From positions 124,001 to 188,000 of the forward strand of contig NZ_KB908077.1 of the NCBI RefSeq assembly GCF_000382345.1: 64,000 nt of DNA, given 5' to 3'. Under the pieces are notes generated by a model, which was not told where the DNA came from, made no database searches, and was given only the letters and a program-made list of their open reading frames with translations. Origin of the DNA: Massilia niastensis DSM 21313 (GTDB lineage: Bacteria > Pseudomonadota > Gammaproteobacteria > Burkholderiales > Burkholderiaceae_D). Positions within the stretch are counted from its first letter, which is position 1. Each line of letters begins with the position of its first letter. Of the stretch, positions 1-9,714 are shown piece by piece. The position numbers and the translations under genes were made by a program.

Positions 1-1131
1 ACCGCCCACCTGAACCTGGGCCAGGCCTACCTGGCCACCGGCAGGCTGGCCGAGGGCAAGCGGCACATGGAACTGGGCGTGACCGGGTACGCCGAACTGG
101 GCGACAAGCCGGAGCTGCAGGTGGCGCTGGTCGAATACGGCGCCGCGCTGGAGCGCGCCGGCGACCTGGCGGGCGCCCTGCGGGCCTACCACCGCGAACG
201 CGGGATTTCCAACGAACTGTTCGAAAAGCGCCGCCAGCAGGCCATGCTCGACCTGCAGGAAAAATACGAAGCCGACAAGAAACAGCGCCAGATCGAGCTG
301 CTGCGCAGCGAAAACCAGATCAAGTCGACCGAGCTCGACAACCGCCGCCTGCAGCAGCGCGTCTGGTGGCTGCTGGCCGTGGTGTTCGCGCTGGCGTCCG
401 TGATCGTCGGCCTGCTGTACCGCAAGGTGCGCCATGCCAACGCCCAGCTGCACGAAAAGAACCGCGAACTCAAGCAGCAGAGCGTGCGCGATCCGCTGAC
501 CGGCCTGTACAACCGGCGCCACTTCCTCGAATTCATGCGCGGCCTGCCGCCTGGCGACCCGCGCTGCGCCAGCAGCGAGCAGACCGGCGCCCTGTTCCTG
601 CTCGACGTCGACCATTTCAAGCACATCAACGACACCTACGGCCACGCCGCCGGCGACGCGGTGCTCACGGCGATGGCCGCCGGCCTGCGCGAGATCCTGC
701 GCGAGACCGACATGATCGTGCGCTGGGGCGGCGAGGAATTCCTCGCCTTCCTGCCGGCGATCCCGCGCAGCGGCCTGGACGAGGTGGCGCAGCGCATCCT
801 GGGCGGCATCAATGCCATCACCGTCGAGCACCAGGGCATGACGCTGTCGGTGAACGTATCGATCGGCTTCTCGCCCTTCCCGCTGGCGGTCGGCAGCCAG
901 GTGCTGCCGTGGGAACGCGCCGTCAACCTGGTCGACATGGCGCTGTACATGGCGAAGGCGCACGGCCGCAACCGCGCCTACGGCGTGCGCGGCTTCGCCG
1001 ACCCGGAGCGGGCCTGCATCGACGAGATCGAACAGAACCTGGAGTGCGCGTGGCGCGCCGGACGGGTCGATTTGTCGGTGGTGATGGGCGAGCGCCAGGA
1101 ACTGCGCGTCGCCCATGTCGCCCACGCCTGA
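1..1131 (+). CDS. GGDEF diguanylate cyclase with TPR-like N-terminus (5' end outside window)
   Basis: Makes cyclic di-GMP from two GTP at the inner membrane. The reading frame is open to base 1, so the true start lies upstream; 376 residues are visible. The first ~60 residues look like TPR helices, followed by a charged coiled coil, one membrane helix at about 360-425, and a GGDEF domain from about 480. The active-site motif is GGEEF (bases 727-741), preceded five residues upstream by an RETD inhibitory site (bases 700-711). An active, product-inhibited cyclase is therefore expected. The TPR-coiled coil-TM-GGDEF order is common in Oxalobacteraceae, where the N-terminal part is normally a periplasmic sensor. 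Its stop is 6 bp from the end of the convergent lipoprotein gene. The signal sensed is unknown. Confidence 0.93.
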   Translation, partial: TAHLNLGQAYLATGRLAEGKRHMELGVTGYAELGDKPELQVALVEYGAALERAGDLAGALRAYHRERGISNELFEKRRQQAMLDLQEKYEADKKQRQIELLRSENQIKSTELDNRRLQQRVWWLLAVVFALASVIVGLLYRKVRHANAQLHEKNRELKQQSVRDPLTGLYNRRHFLEFMRGLPPGDPRCASSEQTGALFLLDVDHFKHINDTYGHAAGDAVLTAMAAGLREILRETDMIVRWGGEEFLAFLPAIPRSGLDEVAQRILGGINAITVEHQGMTLSVNVSIGFSPFPLAVGSQVLPWERAVNLVDMALYMAKAHGRNRAYGVRGFADPERACIDEIEQNLECAWRAGRVDLSVVMGERQELRVAHVAHA

Positions 1132-1137
1132 CGCGCC

Positions 1138-1428
1138 TTACTTGTCCTGGATCTTCTCGCCGGCCTCCTCGAGCTTCTTGCCGACCTCCTCGGTCGCACG
1201 CTCGAGCCCGCGGCTGGCGTCGCGCGTCGCATCCTCGACCTTGTCGCGCGCCTCGTCGGCGGCGCGATCGGCCTTGGCCAGTTCGTCCTTCAGGGAATCC
1301 GTGACCTTGGCGCCCGCCTCGTCGAGCGCCTTGCCGGCACGCTGGGCCGGGCCCATCGCCTCTTCCTCGCGACTGCAGCCTGCCAGCACGGCGAGCGCCA
1401 GCAGCGTGCCCACCATGGTTGATTTCAT
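1138..1428 (-). CDS. small charged helical lipoprotein
   Basis: A 96-residue protein with a lipoprotein signal peptide: a hydrophobic stretch ending in the lipobox LAGC. The mature part is almost wholly helical and rich in Ala, Glu, Lys and Asp, with a repeating heptad-like pattern, which resembles late-embryogenesis-abundant or stress-type hydrophilic proteins. The ATG at 1428 has an AAGGAG ribosome site six bases upstream (1435-1440). A longer in-frame start at 1488 would put 20 residues in front of the signal peptide and is not preferred. It probably sits in the outer membrane or periplasm. I do not recognise a specific function. Confidence 0.8.
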   Translation of the reverse strand: MKSTMVGTLLALAVLAGCSREEEAMGPAQRAGKALDEAGAKVTDSLKDELAKADRAADEARDKVEDATRDASRGLERATEEVGKKLEEAGEKIQDK

Positions 1429-1524
1429 GTCGATCTCCTTGCCGTTTCCTGATTTCTGATGCCTGAAGCATACACCGGCGGCCGCCAACGCGGCTGACGG
1501 CAGCCTGATGAGCGGCCGGTCCGC

Positions 1525-2367
1525 TCAGCGCGCGCCGCGCGCCGGGTCGGCCAGCGGATGTTCGCGCTTGCCCGCCTCGATGCGCTGCTTCAGTGCGCGC
1601 GTCCCCTCGTCCTCGCCCCAGCGCCGCGTGAAGGCCGCCAGGCGCGTGCGCGCCTTGTCGTAGGCCGAGGCCTTGAGCAGCTTCTCGACCGCCAGGCGCG
1701 CCGCTTCCCAGGCTTCGCGCCGCTGTTCGGCGCGGCTGCAGTCGCCCGCCGCCTTGTTCAGCGCATCCTGCACCTGGCGCAGCTGCTCGCTGCTGGCGCG
1801 CGTCGAACGCAGTTCGATCAGCGCGTCCTGGGCCGCGCGCGGCTTGCATTCCTTCGCCAGCGCGATGGCGCTCTCCATGCGGCGTTCGATCAGCGCCTGC
1901 GAGGGATTGGCGATCAGCCAGAGCAGCCACAGCGCGCCCAGGATCACGATCCACCAGCGCAGGCGGACCGGGCGCCGTCGCGTCGGGGAACGTTCGCGGC
2001 GCTGGACCGGCGCGGCGGCGCCGGATGCGCCGGCTGCGGGTGCGCGCGGCGCGGGACCGGATGCCGGACGGTTGCCGAACGGCGTGGCGCCTGGCGGCGC
2101 GGGCTGGGGCGGCGCAGTCCGCGGCGGTGACGGCGGCGGCTGGGGCGGAGGCGGCGATGGCGATGGCGGCGGCACCGTCGGCTGCACGGCGTCCGCGGCG
2201 GCGGCCAGGGGCGCCACGGTGGGCGCCACCTTGTCCAGCGACGGCGCGACAGGCGCCGCCCCGGCCTGCTGGGCCGTCCCGCACCACGGGCAGAAGTTCA
2301 CCCGGCGCGGGAAGCCCCGGCCGCAGCCGGCATTGATGCAGCGGTAGAGCGCCTGGTCCTGGCTCAT
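1525..2367 (-). CDS. zinc-ribbon, proline-rich, membrane-anchored protein of the tubulin-like cluster
   Basis: About 280 residues. The N-terminus carries a zinc ribbon with Cys at about 10, 15, 26 and 29 (C-x4-C-x10-C-x2-C). A long Pro/Ala linker of more than 80 residues follows, then a single membrane helix (WWIVILGALWLLWLIA) and a charged helical C-terminal region. It is the last gene of the minus-strand cluster. An ATG at 2379 overlaps the stop of the tubulin-like gene (ATGA), but the ATG at 2367 has AAGGA four bases upstream and is the better start; both fit translational coupling. The layout suggests a cytoplasmic zinc ribbon tethered to the membrane, perhaps an adaptor for the tubulin-like protein. 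That role is inference from context. Confidence 0.75.
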   Translation of the reverse strand: MSQDQALYRCINAGCGRGFPRRVNFCPWCGTAQQAGAAPVAPSLDKVAPTVAPLAAAADAVQPTVPPPSPSPPPPQPPPSPPRTAPPQPAPPGATPFGNRPASGPAPRAPAAGASGAAAPVQRRERSPTRRRPVRLRWWIVILGALWLLWLIANPSQALIERRMESAIALAKECKPRAAQDALIELRSTRASSEQLRQVQDALNKAAGDCSRAEQRREAWEAARLAVEKLLKASAYDKARTRLAAFTRRWGEDEGTRALKQRIEAGKREHPLADPARGAR

Positions 2368-2375
2368 GCCATCCT

Positions 2376-5300
2376 TCATTCGGGGTCCGGGACGCCGTCA
2401 TCGGGATCGGGGATCGCCGTCCCCAGCAGCGCCGCCAGTTCCGGCAGCGCGCCGACCGTGCTCCACTTGCCGAGCCTCGGATCCCAGCGCATGTCCCAGG
2501 CCCGGGTGGCGTGGTCGACTTCGCCGCGCGCCGCCTGCTGGGCGATCTCGGCGGCGGTGTAGGGTCCGCGCTGGGCGCCCTGCAGGAACAGCTTGTAGCG
2601 GGTCTCGCCTGGTACCACCGGCGGCGCGGCGGCGACGCCGGCCTGCGGCGGACGCCGCAGCGCCTGCCCCGCCCGCTCCTCGCTGGCCAGCACCTCGGGC
2701 AGGATCACGCGCTTGTCGACCGGGCGCTCGACTTCCCAGCTGTAGGCGTCGGCGGCCGAACCGGGCACCGGCTCGGTCCAGCCGGCGATGCCGCTCAGCG
2801 CCGTCTCGATCTGCTCGGGCGACAGCGAGGGGTCGGTGTTCGCCGCGCGCCGGATCCACTGGTCGTACAGGCGCCGCGCGGTAATGTTCGGCAGCGAGGG
2901 CGACGGCAGCTGGGCGCCGGTTTCGTCGACTTCGAGGCGCGGCTCGTAGACCCGCAACTGGTAGTGGCGCATCAGGGCGGCCAGCAGGGCCAGCTGGTGC
3001 GCGCCCAGCCCCGCCAGGCGGTGCTGGACCGCCGCGATCACCTGCTCGCGGTAGTACGGCGGCAGGCCGTTCGAGCGGATCGCATACTCGTTGCCGATCT
3101 GGAGCCATTCGCCGGAACCCGGCTCGACTTCGAACAGGTATTGCCCGCGCGGCTGGAACGCCGCTTCGCGGTCGCCCAGGTCAGGCTTGCGGCGGATCAC
3201 GCCCAGTGCGATCGCCTGCAGGAACCACTCGTAGTCGTCGGCCAGCCGGTTCAGTTCATCCATCGAGGGCGAGATCGGATGGCGGAAGCGGGTCGCGTCG
3301 AAATGCAGGTGGGTCGGGATCTTCGGGTTCTCGATCTGGTACGAGGCGCGCCAGGTCGGCAGGCCGCGCAGCACCGTCATCGGATAGCCCGACAGCTCGA
3401 TGTAGCACACCGCGCGCCCCCCTATGCCGGTGTTGACGATCGAGACCAGGTCGCCGTGGAAGTACCCGGTCGGCACCGCGGCGCGCAGCTCGGCTTCCAT
3501 CCGGCGCCAGGCGGCGACGTCGCCGACCCCGATGAAGCACTTGAACTGGTCGGCGTTGGGCGTGAACTCGGCCGAGAAGCGCGCGTTCACCCAGGGCATG
3601 GCGCTGCGGATCCATTCGGCGAACACGCGCTGGCGCGCCGAGGGCGACATGGCGCCCAGGCGCTCCAGCAGCGGATCGACCGGCTCGCCCTGGGTCAGCT
3701 CCTGACTGGATAGTTGCAACTGGGCGCGCCGGAACAGCTTGAGCAGCAGCTCCGCGCGCAGGCGCTCGTCGCCGAGCTGGGGGAACAGACGCGCCGAGCC
3801 GCCGAATTCCAGCAGCACCTCTTCGCTCCAGGCGCTGACGTCGCCCGCCAGGCGCACCGGCTGCGGCGTCACGTTGTCCACCATCTTGATGGTGGTCGCG
3901 TGCTCGTGGCGGGCGTCGGCGCGCAACTGGCTGATGCGCTGGTCGGCCGCCGCCAGCATCGCCTGCACCTGGCGCCGTCCTTCCTGGAACCCGCCGGCGA
4001 CGCCGCTCCACTGCGCCTGCCCCTGCTCGTCGGTGCCCTGCGGATCGCCCAGCCAGGCCGACAGGGCGCGCATCACCTCGATCGCCTGCCCCGCCGCCAC
4101 CGCCAGCAGGTGGAAGCGCAGGTAGTCGGCGATGTCGCGCTTGAGGTGGTTCATCACTTCGCGCGCCTGGGCTTCCTTGCCGAACAGGCGGCTGGATGCC
4201 TGCGACAGGTTGTTCAGCGATTCCTCGACCTGGCGGGTGCGCAGCGCGTCGCGGATGTCGCGGTAGCGATGGCCGTTGCGTTCGGCGTGGCGGATGTCGC
4301 GCACCACCAGGCGCGCCTTGACCTGCTCCAGCAGCGACAGCACGAATTCCAGCCCGCCCTGCTTGCGGTCGTCGAGCAGCGCGTACAGGCGCTCGCGCAC
4401 GCTCCCCTTCAGGCGCGCCACCAGCTCGCCGGTATGGCGCTTGAGGCGGTCCTCGCTGGTCTCGGCGGTGGCGCCGGCCTCGCGGATGGCGTCGCGCTCG
4501 AGATCCGGCAGCAGCTCGGCCACCTTCTCGCGCCACAGCTTGAGGTCGTAGGACGCCATGATGCGGTCCATCTCGAGCTGCACCTTGCTCTCGACCCGCT
4601 CCAGCAGCGAGCGGCCGTCGCGGCCCTGCAGCAGCGTATTCGTGAGCGCGTACTCGGGGAAGGCGGTCACGTCCACCGTGCCCTTGCGGAAGTCGGGGAA
4701 CTCGTCGAACGGGCGCTCGCCCATCTCCATCTGCTCGCGCATGAAGCTGTCGCGCTCCTGGTCGCCGGCGCGGCGCGCGGCGCTGTCGCTGCCGGCCAGG
4801 CCGAAGAAGGCCTTGACCATCAGGCCGGCCAGCTCGTAGGCGCGGATGTCCTCGCGCAGGCTTTGCTGGGTGTCGAGCACCGACTGGCCGAAGGCCGAGT
4901 ACACCTTCGAGTACGACAGGCGCATGTCGCCGAAGCGCTGCTCGGGCACGCGCGGATTGTAGGGCCCCAGCTTGTGCTGCTGCTGGTTGACCGCCACCGA
5001 GCGCTTGCGGTTGGCGAAATCGGCCGAGGCGAAGTCCTCGAACAGGGTGTCGGCCACCATCTGGTACACGTCCTTGACGTCGAGCGTGGCCTTGTTCGCC
5101 AGGTTGGCGGTGTCGACGAAGTACACGTCGTCGAAGGGCGCGCCGCGTCCGGCGATGCTGTCCGGGTCCATCCACTGCACCCGCGCGTTCATGTCGCGCA
5201 TCGCGGTTTCCAGCTCCATCAGGGTGGCGTAGGCGTTGGCCTCGGTGCGCTCCTTGTTGGCCTTGGCGAAGCCCGAGGGCATCAGCAGCACCAGGTCGAC

Positions 5301-6008
5301 CTGGCTGTCCGAGACTTCCTGGCGCGCGATCGCCTTCGACAGCCAGCCCAGGTCGAGCACGCTGCCGGCGCCGGTGCCGCCGGCGGCGGAGGCGATGACG
5401 ACGATGCGGAACTTCGAGGTGTCGACCTGCAGGCCGAGGCGCTGGTAGTTCTCCTTGCGCTCGATGCCCGCGTTACTGCTCAGGAAATTCAGCGCGCCCT
5501 TGATGCGGCCGCGCAGCTTCGGGTACTTGTCGAACAGGTAGAGCCGCGCCAGCGCGCGGATCTGGCCCGCGCCCTTGGACGGATCGATGCCGAGCGAGCG
5601 CAGTTTCTTGGGCCGCAGCGGCATCCAGCTTTCGATCAGGGGAAAGCGCGCCAGGCTGTCGTCGGACTCGTGGTATTGCGGCAGGTCGAGCGGCTCGACC
5701 AGGCGCTCCTCGTCGGACAGTTTCACCAGCTCGTACCAGGGGTCGGTGCGCTGCGACTTGCCTTCGTCGATGACGGCGTTGGTGTCCAGGTCGAAGTGCA
5801 GGAAGCGCGCGACCGGAAAGTCGCCGATCGATTCCACGCGCGTCGGCTGGTGGCGGTTCCAGACCGCCGACAGGATGCGGCGCCGGATGCGCATCATCAC
5901 TTCCATGCCGGTGCCGCCCGCGCCGATGAACAGCGTCGGCCGCAGGTCGACCTTCAGTTCGGCGGCGGCCTTGGCATTCAGGCTCGCCGGATTGGGAAAA
6001 TCTGCCAT
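2376..6008 (-). CDS. tubulin/FtsZ-like GTPase-fold protein with C-terminal GYF_2-like domain
   Basis: A 1210-residue protein. Near the N-terminus GAGGTG (residues 29-34) fits the first nucleotide loop of tubulin/FtsZ, and residues 209-215 read AGGTGAG, an exact match to the tubulin/FtsZ signature [SAG]-G-G-T-G-[SA]-G. This places it with the large bacterial tubulin-like proteins (Tubulin_2 type) rather than with FtsZ (about 380 residues) or plasmid TubZ. The middle ~700 residues are helical and charged and I recognise no domain there. The last ~80 residues (YKLFLQG..GPYTAAEI..) look like a GYF_2/DUF4339 domain, usually a protein-binding module. It lies between a small membrane protein and a zinc-ribbon protein in a compact operon. 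Nucleotide binding is likely; polymerisation and biological role are unknown. Confidence 0.88.
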   Translation of the reverse strand: MADFPNPASLNAKAAAELKVDLRPTLFIGAGGTGMEVMMRIRRRILSAVWNRHQPTRVESIGDFPVARFLHFDLDTNAVIDEGKSQRTDPWYELVKLSDEERLVEPLDLPQYHESDDSLARFPLIESWMPLRPKKLRSLGIDPSKGAGQIRALARLYLFDKYPKLRGRIKGALNFLSSNAGIERKENYQRLGLQVDTSKFRIVVIASAAGGTGAGSVLDLGWLSKAIARQEVSDSQVDLVLLMPSGFAKANKERTEANAYATLMELETAMRDMNARVQWMDPDSIAGRGAPFDDVYFVDTANLANKATLDVKDVYQMVADTLFEDFASADFANRKRSVAVNQQQHKLGPYNPRVPEQRFGDMRLSYSKVYSAFGQSVLDTQQSLREDIRAYELAGLMVKAFFGLAGSDSAARRAGDQERDSFMREQMEMGERPFDEFPDFRKGTVDVTAFPEYALTNTLLQGRDGRSLLERVESKVQLEMDRIMASYDLKLWREKVAELLPDLERDAIREAGATAETSEDRLKRHTGELVARLKGSVRERLYALLDDRKQGGLEFVLSLLEQVKARLVVRDIRHAERNGHRYRDIRDALRTRQVEESLNNLSQASSRLFGKEAQAREVMNHLKRDIADYLRFHLLAVAAGQAIEVMRALSAWLGDPQGTDEQGQAQWSGVAGGFQEGRRQVQAMLAAADQRISQLRADARHEHATTIKMVDNVTPQPVRLAGDVSAWSEEVLLEFGGSARLFPQLGDERLRAELLLKLFRRAQLQLSSQELTQGEPVDPLLERLGAMSPSARQRVFAEWIRSAMPWVNARFSAEFTPNADQFKCFIGVGDVAAWRRMEAELRAAVPTGYFHGDLVSIVNTGIGGRAVCYIELSGYPMTVLRGLPTWRASYQIENPKIPTHLHFDATRFRHPISPSMDELNRLADDYEWFLQAIALGVIRRKPDLGDREAAFQPRGQYLFEVEPGSGEWLQIGNEYAIRSNGLPPYYREQVIAAVQHRLAGLGAHQLALLAALMRHYQLRVYEPRLEVDETGAQLPSPSLPNITARRLYDQWIRRAANTDPSLSPEQIETALSGIAGWTEPVPGSAADAYSWEVERPVDKRVILPEVLASEERAGQALRRPPQAGVAAAPPVVPGETRYKLFLQGAQRGPYTAAEIAQQAARGEVDHATRAWDMRWDPRLGKWSTVGALPELAALLGTAIPDPDDGVPDPE

Positions 6009-6035
6009 GTCGTTCTCTTTCAGCTTTTTAGGTGA

Positions 6036-6518
<483 letters not shown>

Positions 6519-6535
6519 GGTGTGTCCTTTCGTCG

Positions 6536-8023
6536 TCAGCGGCCGAGCCGCACCTGTGCGCCTTCGCGCACATCGAGCAGCTGGTGGCCGAACAGGGTGG
6601 TCCTGAGCTGGGCCACCTGCTTGCCGGCCCTGTCATAGACCGGTTGCGTGGTGCCGGCGCGGCCGCGCATGGTGCGCGGCTCGTCCTCCACGGTGAGCTG
6701 GGCCACGCGCGGGCGGGCCCAGACATACGCGGCCGCCGCGGCGGCCGCCAGCAGGGCCAGCATGCCGGCGCCCAGCGCCATCAATGGTCCCATGCCGTAG
6801 TGCACCCTCACCTCGACCGGCAGCACGGCGCTGGAGGCCTGCACCCGCGCCGGCGGGATGAAGATGTCGGGCAGCGGGTCGCCCGGGAACAGCTCCGCCA
6901 TGCGCGTGCGGAAGGCCTGCGACAGCACCAGCTTCTGGTCGGCCAGGTGCAGTTCGATCCGTCCCGGCAGCACGTAGGCCGAGCCGGCCGACTTGAGCGC
7001 GGCCACCGACCATTTGTCGGGCATGTGGGCCACCGGCAGCGCCATCGTCGAGCCGAGCGGCGCCGGCCTGCCGGGCGCGAGGTCCTGGACGCGGCTGCTC
7101 TCGAGGGCGATCGGGCGGTTCTCGCCCGCCAGCAGGGAGCGCGCCGACAGCGTGGCCGAGGCGATCGTGTACGGGTACATCGTGTTTTCGAGCTGCCATT
7201 CGATGCGCGCCTTCGGCGTGCGCGCATCCGGCGCGACGTCGGCGCGCAGCAGGCCGCCGGCGGCCTGGGCGAAGGACACGCCGGGCGCGTTCTCGACCTT
7301 GCGCGGCGCCAGCCGCACGGTGCCGCGGTCGAGCGGCTTGAGGCGGGCCGGCGCCTCGGTGATCACCTGCTGCACCCTGTTCGCCGCCAGCAGTGCGTCG
7401 AGCGCGGCGCTGCCCTCGGCGCCCACCGCGAAGGCATACACCATCAGGCCGTTGGCGCTGTAATGCCTGCCTTTCACCGGCATGCGCAGCGGGAAGGCCA
7501 AGGCCTTGGCGATGGCCTGGCCGTCGTGGATCAGCCGGTAGAACTCGCGGTTGCGCGCCGCCGTCGCCTGGTCGTTGTGCGGGCTGTTGCGGTTGTTCGT
7601 CACCAGCCACACGATGCCGGGCTTGCCGCCCAGCGCCTGGCGCATGGCGGCGCTCACCGCCTCGCCCAGGTCGGTATCGGCCAGGGCGCCGCTGCCCGGC
7701 TTGCGCGCCGTGTCCAGCGCCGCCAGCGCCTGCACGACGCGCGGGCGCACGCTCTCCCGCCCCGCCTTCAGCGACAGCAGCGCGCGCGGCGACGGCGCAC
7801 CGGGCAGCGACTGGTTGAAGGCCGCCAGCACCAGGGCGTCGCCCGGCTGCACCACGCTGCCGGCCAGCGCGCCGACCAGCGGCTTGAAGGGCGACTTCGG
7901 GTCGCTGTAGAAAGGCTCCATCCAGCCCGAGTTCTGCACCAGGAACACGTGCGGGATGGCCAGGGCAGCGGCGGACGCGCCGGCCAGCAGGGCCGCGGCC
8001 AGGGAGCGGGACAGGATCTTCAC
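6536..8023 (-). CDS. secreted, C-terminally anchored protein with degenerate vWA-like N-terminal region
   Basis: 495 residues from a GTG start at 8023, chosen because the frame then begins with a clean signal peptide (Leu/Ala-rich, ending about residue 23) and because GTG overlaps the upstream stop by four bases (GTGA). The mature protein opens with HVFLVQNSGWM, and near residue 136 has VWLVTNNRNS. Both stretches resemble the first strand and third metal-site strand of a von Willebrand A domain, but the MIDAS Asp residues are replaced by Gln and Asn. A membrane helix near residues 405-435 is followed by about 60 residues that would lie in the cytoplasm. It therefore looks like a periplasmic sensor or binding module joined to a short cytoplasmic tail. 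The vWA assignment is tentative. Confidence 0.75.
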   Translation of the reverse strand: MKILSRSLAAALLAGASAAALAIPHVFLVQNSGWMEPFYSDPKSPFKPLVGALAGSVVQPGDALVLAAFNQSLPGAPSPRALLSLKAGRESVRPRVVQALAALDTARKPGSGALADTDLGEAVSAAMRQALGGKPGIVWLVTNNRNSPHNDQATAARNREFYRLIHDGQAIAKALAFPLRMPVKGRHYSANGLMVYAFAVGAEGSAALDALLAANRVQQVITEAPARLKPLDRGTVRLAPRKVENAPGVSFAQAAGGLLRADVAPDARTPKARIEWQLENTMYPYTIASATLSARSLLAGENRPIALESSRVQDLAPGRPAPLGSTMALPVAHMPDKWSVAALKSAGSAYVLPGRIELHLADQKLVLSQAFRTRMAELFPGDPLPDIFIPPARVQASSAVLPVEVRVHYGMGPLMALGAGMLALLAAAAAAAYVWARPRVAQLTVEDEPRTMRGRAGTTQPVYDRAGKQVAQLRTTLFGHQLLDVREGAQVRLGR

Positions 8024-9501
8024 GCCAGCTCGTCCAGGCGCCAGCCGCGCATCTGGCTCCAGTCGGGATGGTGCAGCCACAGGCAGTTGTCGTAGACCAG
8101 CGGCACGCACTCGAGGGGCCGCGCCAGGCGCGCGATCTCGTCGAGGATCACGTTGCGCCGGCCGATCCATTCGACCGTGGCGCGCGGGATCACGCGCTCG
8201 CCCAGCGCATCCTCGGCGCGGCCGGTGTACTTGTGCAGGCGCAGCACCAGGCCGCTCGGCTGGCTGCGGTTGTTGTTGAAGCTGCGCAGCAGCGGCAGCA
8301 CCAGGGTGTCGTCCTGGCCCAGGTCTTCGATGTGCTCGGCCGACCACGGCTCGTCCACCACCGGATGGCCGCGCCGGAACAGGAAGTTCGCGAACCCCAG
8401 GCGCGCGCCGTCGATCGGCGCCTGCGCCGGCTGCTCCGCGCCCAGTTCGAGGAAGGAATAGCCCTGTCCGTCATGGCCGATCTGCCACAGGCGGCCGTCG
8501 CGGCCCTGGGTCGGACCGCCGAAGGCCAGGCGCGGCTGCCAGTGCGGCGGCCAGGGCAGGAAGTGCGGCACCTCGCCCGGGCGCCAGGCCAGCTGCCCCT
8601 GTTCGTGCAGCCAGAACAGGCGGCCGTCGTAGCCGATCGGGCGCGACCAGCCGGACGCCGGCAGGTCGGCACAGACGTGGTCCTGGATGTCGGCCAGGTC
8701 GGTGCGCGCGCTCCACAGGTGCACGCCATCCTCGGCGACGGCCAGGCAGGCCAGGTGGCGGCGCATGAGGCCGGGCGCCGCCGCGACCGGCGCATCGAGG
8801 ATGGTCTCGGTGCGGTAGGTTTCGCTGAGCGGGTTGATCCACAGCCGGTGCAGGCCGGAGGCGGACGGCACCAGGGCGACCTCGCCGCGGCGCGCCTCCC
8901 GGGCCGGCAGCCATGCATATGCCGAGGCGCCGAAGGCCAGGCCGGCCGCGCCATCCTCGGGCGCCAGCACATGCCACAGCTGCGCCAGCGGATCCCAGTA
9001 TTGCAGCACGCCGCGCCCGTGCGCCAGCGCCAGCAGGCGCTGGCCGGGAAAGCCGAAACCGGCGGCGGCGAACACGCACACTGCATTCGGCGGCGCCGGC
9101 ATCGCCAGGTCGGCGCGCCCCGGTGCCGGAGAGGCCGGACGTTCCTCCAGGCTGTCGCCCAGCGCCAGCGCGGTGACCGGCAGCCCGTGCGGCACGTGGC
9201 GCGGCAGCGACTGGTCGTCGCCCGGTCCCCACCAGCCCTGCCGGCGCGACGGCAGGCCGTCCAGGCGCTGCAGCGGACGGCCGCAGTTCGGGCAGTGGGC
9301 GAAGCCTTCCGGATAGATGGGGGCGCAGGCGCAGGCGGTGGGCAGCGAAGCCCCGAGCAGATGGGCGACGTCGGGCAGCCGGCTGCGCGCGTGGGACTGC
9401 CAGTCGATCCGGCCCAGTCCCTCGGTCGCCAGCAGTTCGAACTGCCCGTTCCTGTCGTCCTCCTGCCAGATACTGGCAGGCGTTTCCCATCGGTATGCCA
9501 T
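8020..9501 (-). CDS. zinc-ribbon protein with WD/propeller-like body, first gene of the tubulin-like cluster
   Basis: 493 residues, no signal peptide or membrane helix. Residues 57-73 form a zinc ribbon (C-x-C-x10-C-x2-C, ending CPNCG). The rest has many short Trp- and Gly-containing strand-like repeats (for example VHLWSARTD, GRLFWLHEQG, GRLWQIGHDG), which suggest a beta-propeller; I cannot count the blades. It is the promoter-proximal gene of the five-gene minus operon and overlaps the next gene by four bases. Having zinc ribbons in both the first and the last gene, around the tubulin-like protein, suggests scaffold or adaptor subunits of one assembly. No specific family is recognised. Confidence 0.75.
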   Translation of the reverse strand: MAYRWETPASIWQEDDRNGQFELLATEGLGRIDWQSHARSRLPDVAHLLGASLPTACACAPIYPEGFAHCPNCGRPLQRLDGLPSRRQGWWGPGDDQSLPRHVPHGLPVTALALGDSLEERPASPAPGRADLAMPAPPNAVCVFAAAGFGFPGQRLLALAHGRGVLQYWDPLAQLWHVLAPEDGAAGLAFGASAYAWLPAREARRGEVALVPSASGLHRLWINPLSETYRTETILDAPVAAAPGLMRRHLACLAVAEDGVHLWSARTDLADIQDHVCADLPASGWSRPIGYDGRLFWLHEQGQLAWRPGEVPHFLPWPPHWQPRLAFGGPTQGRDGRLWQIGHDGQGYSFLELGAEQPAQAPIDGARLGFANFLFRRGHPVVDEPWSAEHIEDLGQDDTLVLPLLRSFNNNRSQPSGLVLRLHKYTGRAEDALGERVIPRATVEWIGRRNVILDEIARLARPLECVPLVYDNCLWLHHPDWSQMRGWRLDELA

Positions 9502-9541
9502 GTCTTTGTACCGTTCACGCCGCCATTTGATTTATCGAAAC

Positions 9542-9559
9542 ACGACCTGTCGAGGTCGT
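9542..9559. promoter_or_regulatory. 18-bp inverted repeat upstream of the tubulin-like cluster
   Basis: Perfect arms ACGACCT and AGGTCGT separated by GTCG, 41 bp upstream of the first start codon of the minus cluster. The size and spacing suit an operator for a dimeric repressor or activator, but no regulator gene is adjacent. The rest of the 213-bp intergenic region shows only a TATAAT hexamer at 9681-9686 facing the metallopeptidase gene, without a convincing -35 box. Confidence 0.4.
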
Positions 9560-9714
9560 TGTTGTTGCTCAAATCATAGCGCCACCAACTGTCGCGCGGC
9601 GCGCCGTTCGAGGGGTAGCATGGGGTGACACTGCCAGGATCAATAAACGGGCCTATCGGGGGAACTTCGGTCTTCGACCTTATAATGACGGCCCGGATAA
9701 CCCAGATTGTCGCC

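Noticed and set aside
2376..6008. Plasmid-type TubZ partition protein
   Set aside because: It is three times too long, has a GYF_2-like C-terminus, and no parS-like repeats or replication genes are nearby.
3714..6035. 773-residue plus-strand frame opposite the tubulin-like gene
   Set aside because: It is antisense to a well-supported gene, of low-complexity Arg/Ala/Leu/Val/His composition typical of a high-GC shadow frame, with no recognisable domain.
9681..9686. TATAAT upstream of the M29 peptidase gene as a full promoter
   Set aside because: No acceptable -35 hexamer 16-18 bp upstream; mentioned only as a possible -10.
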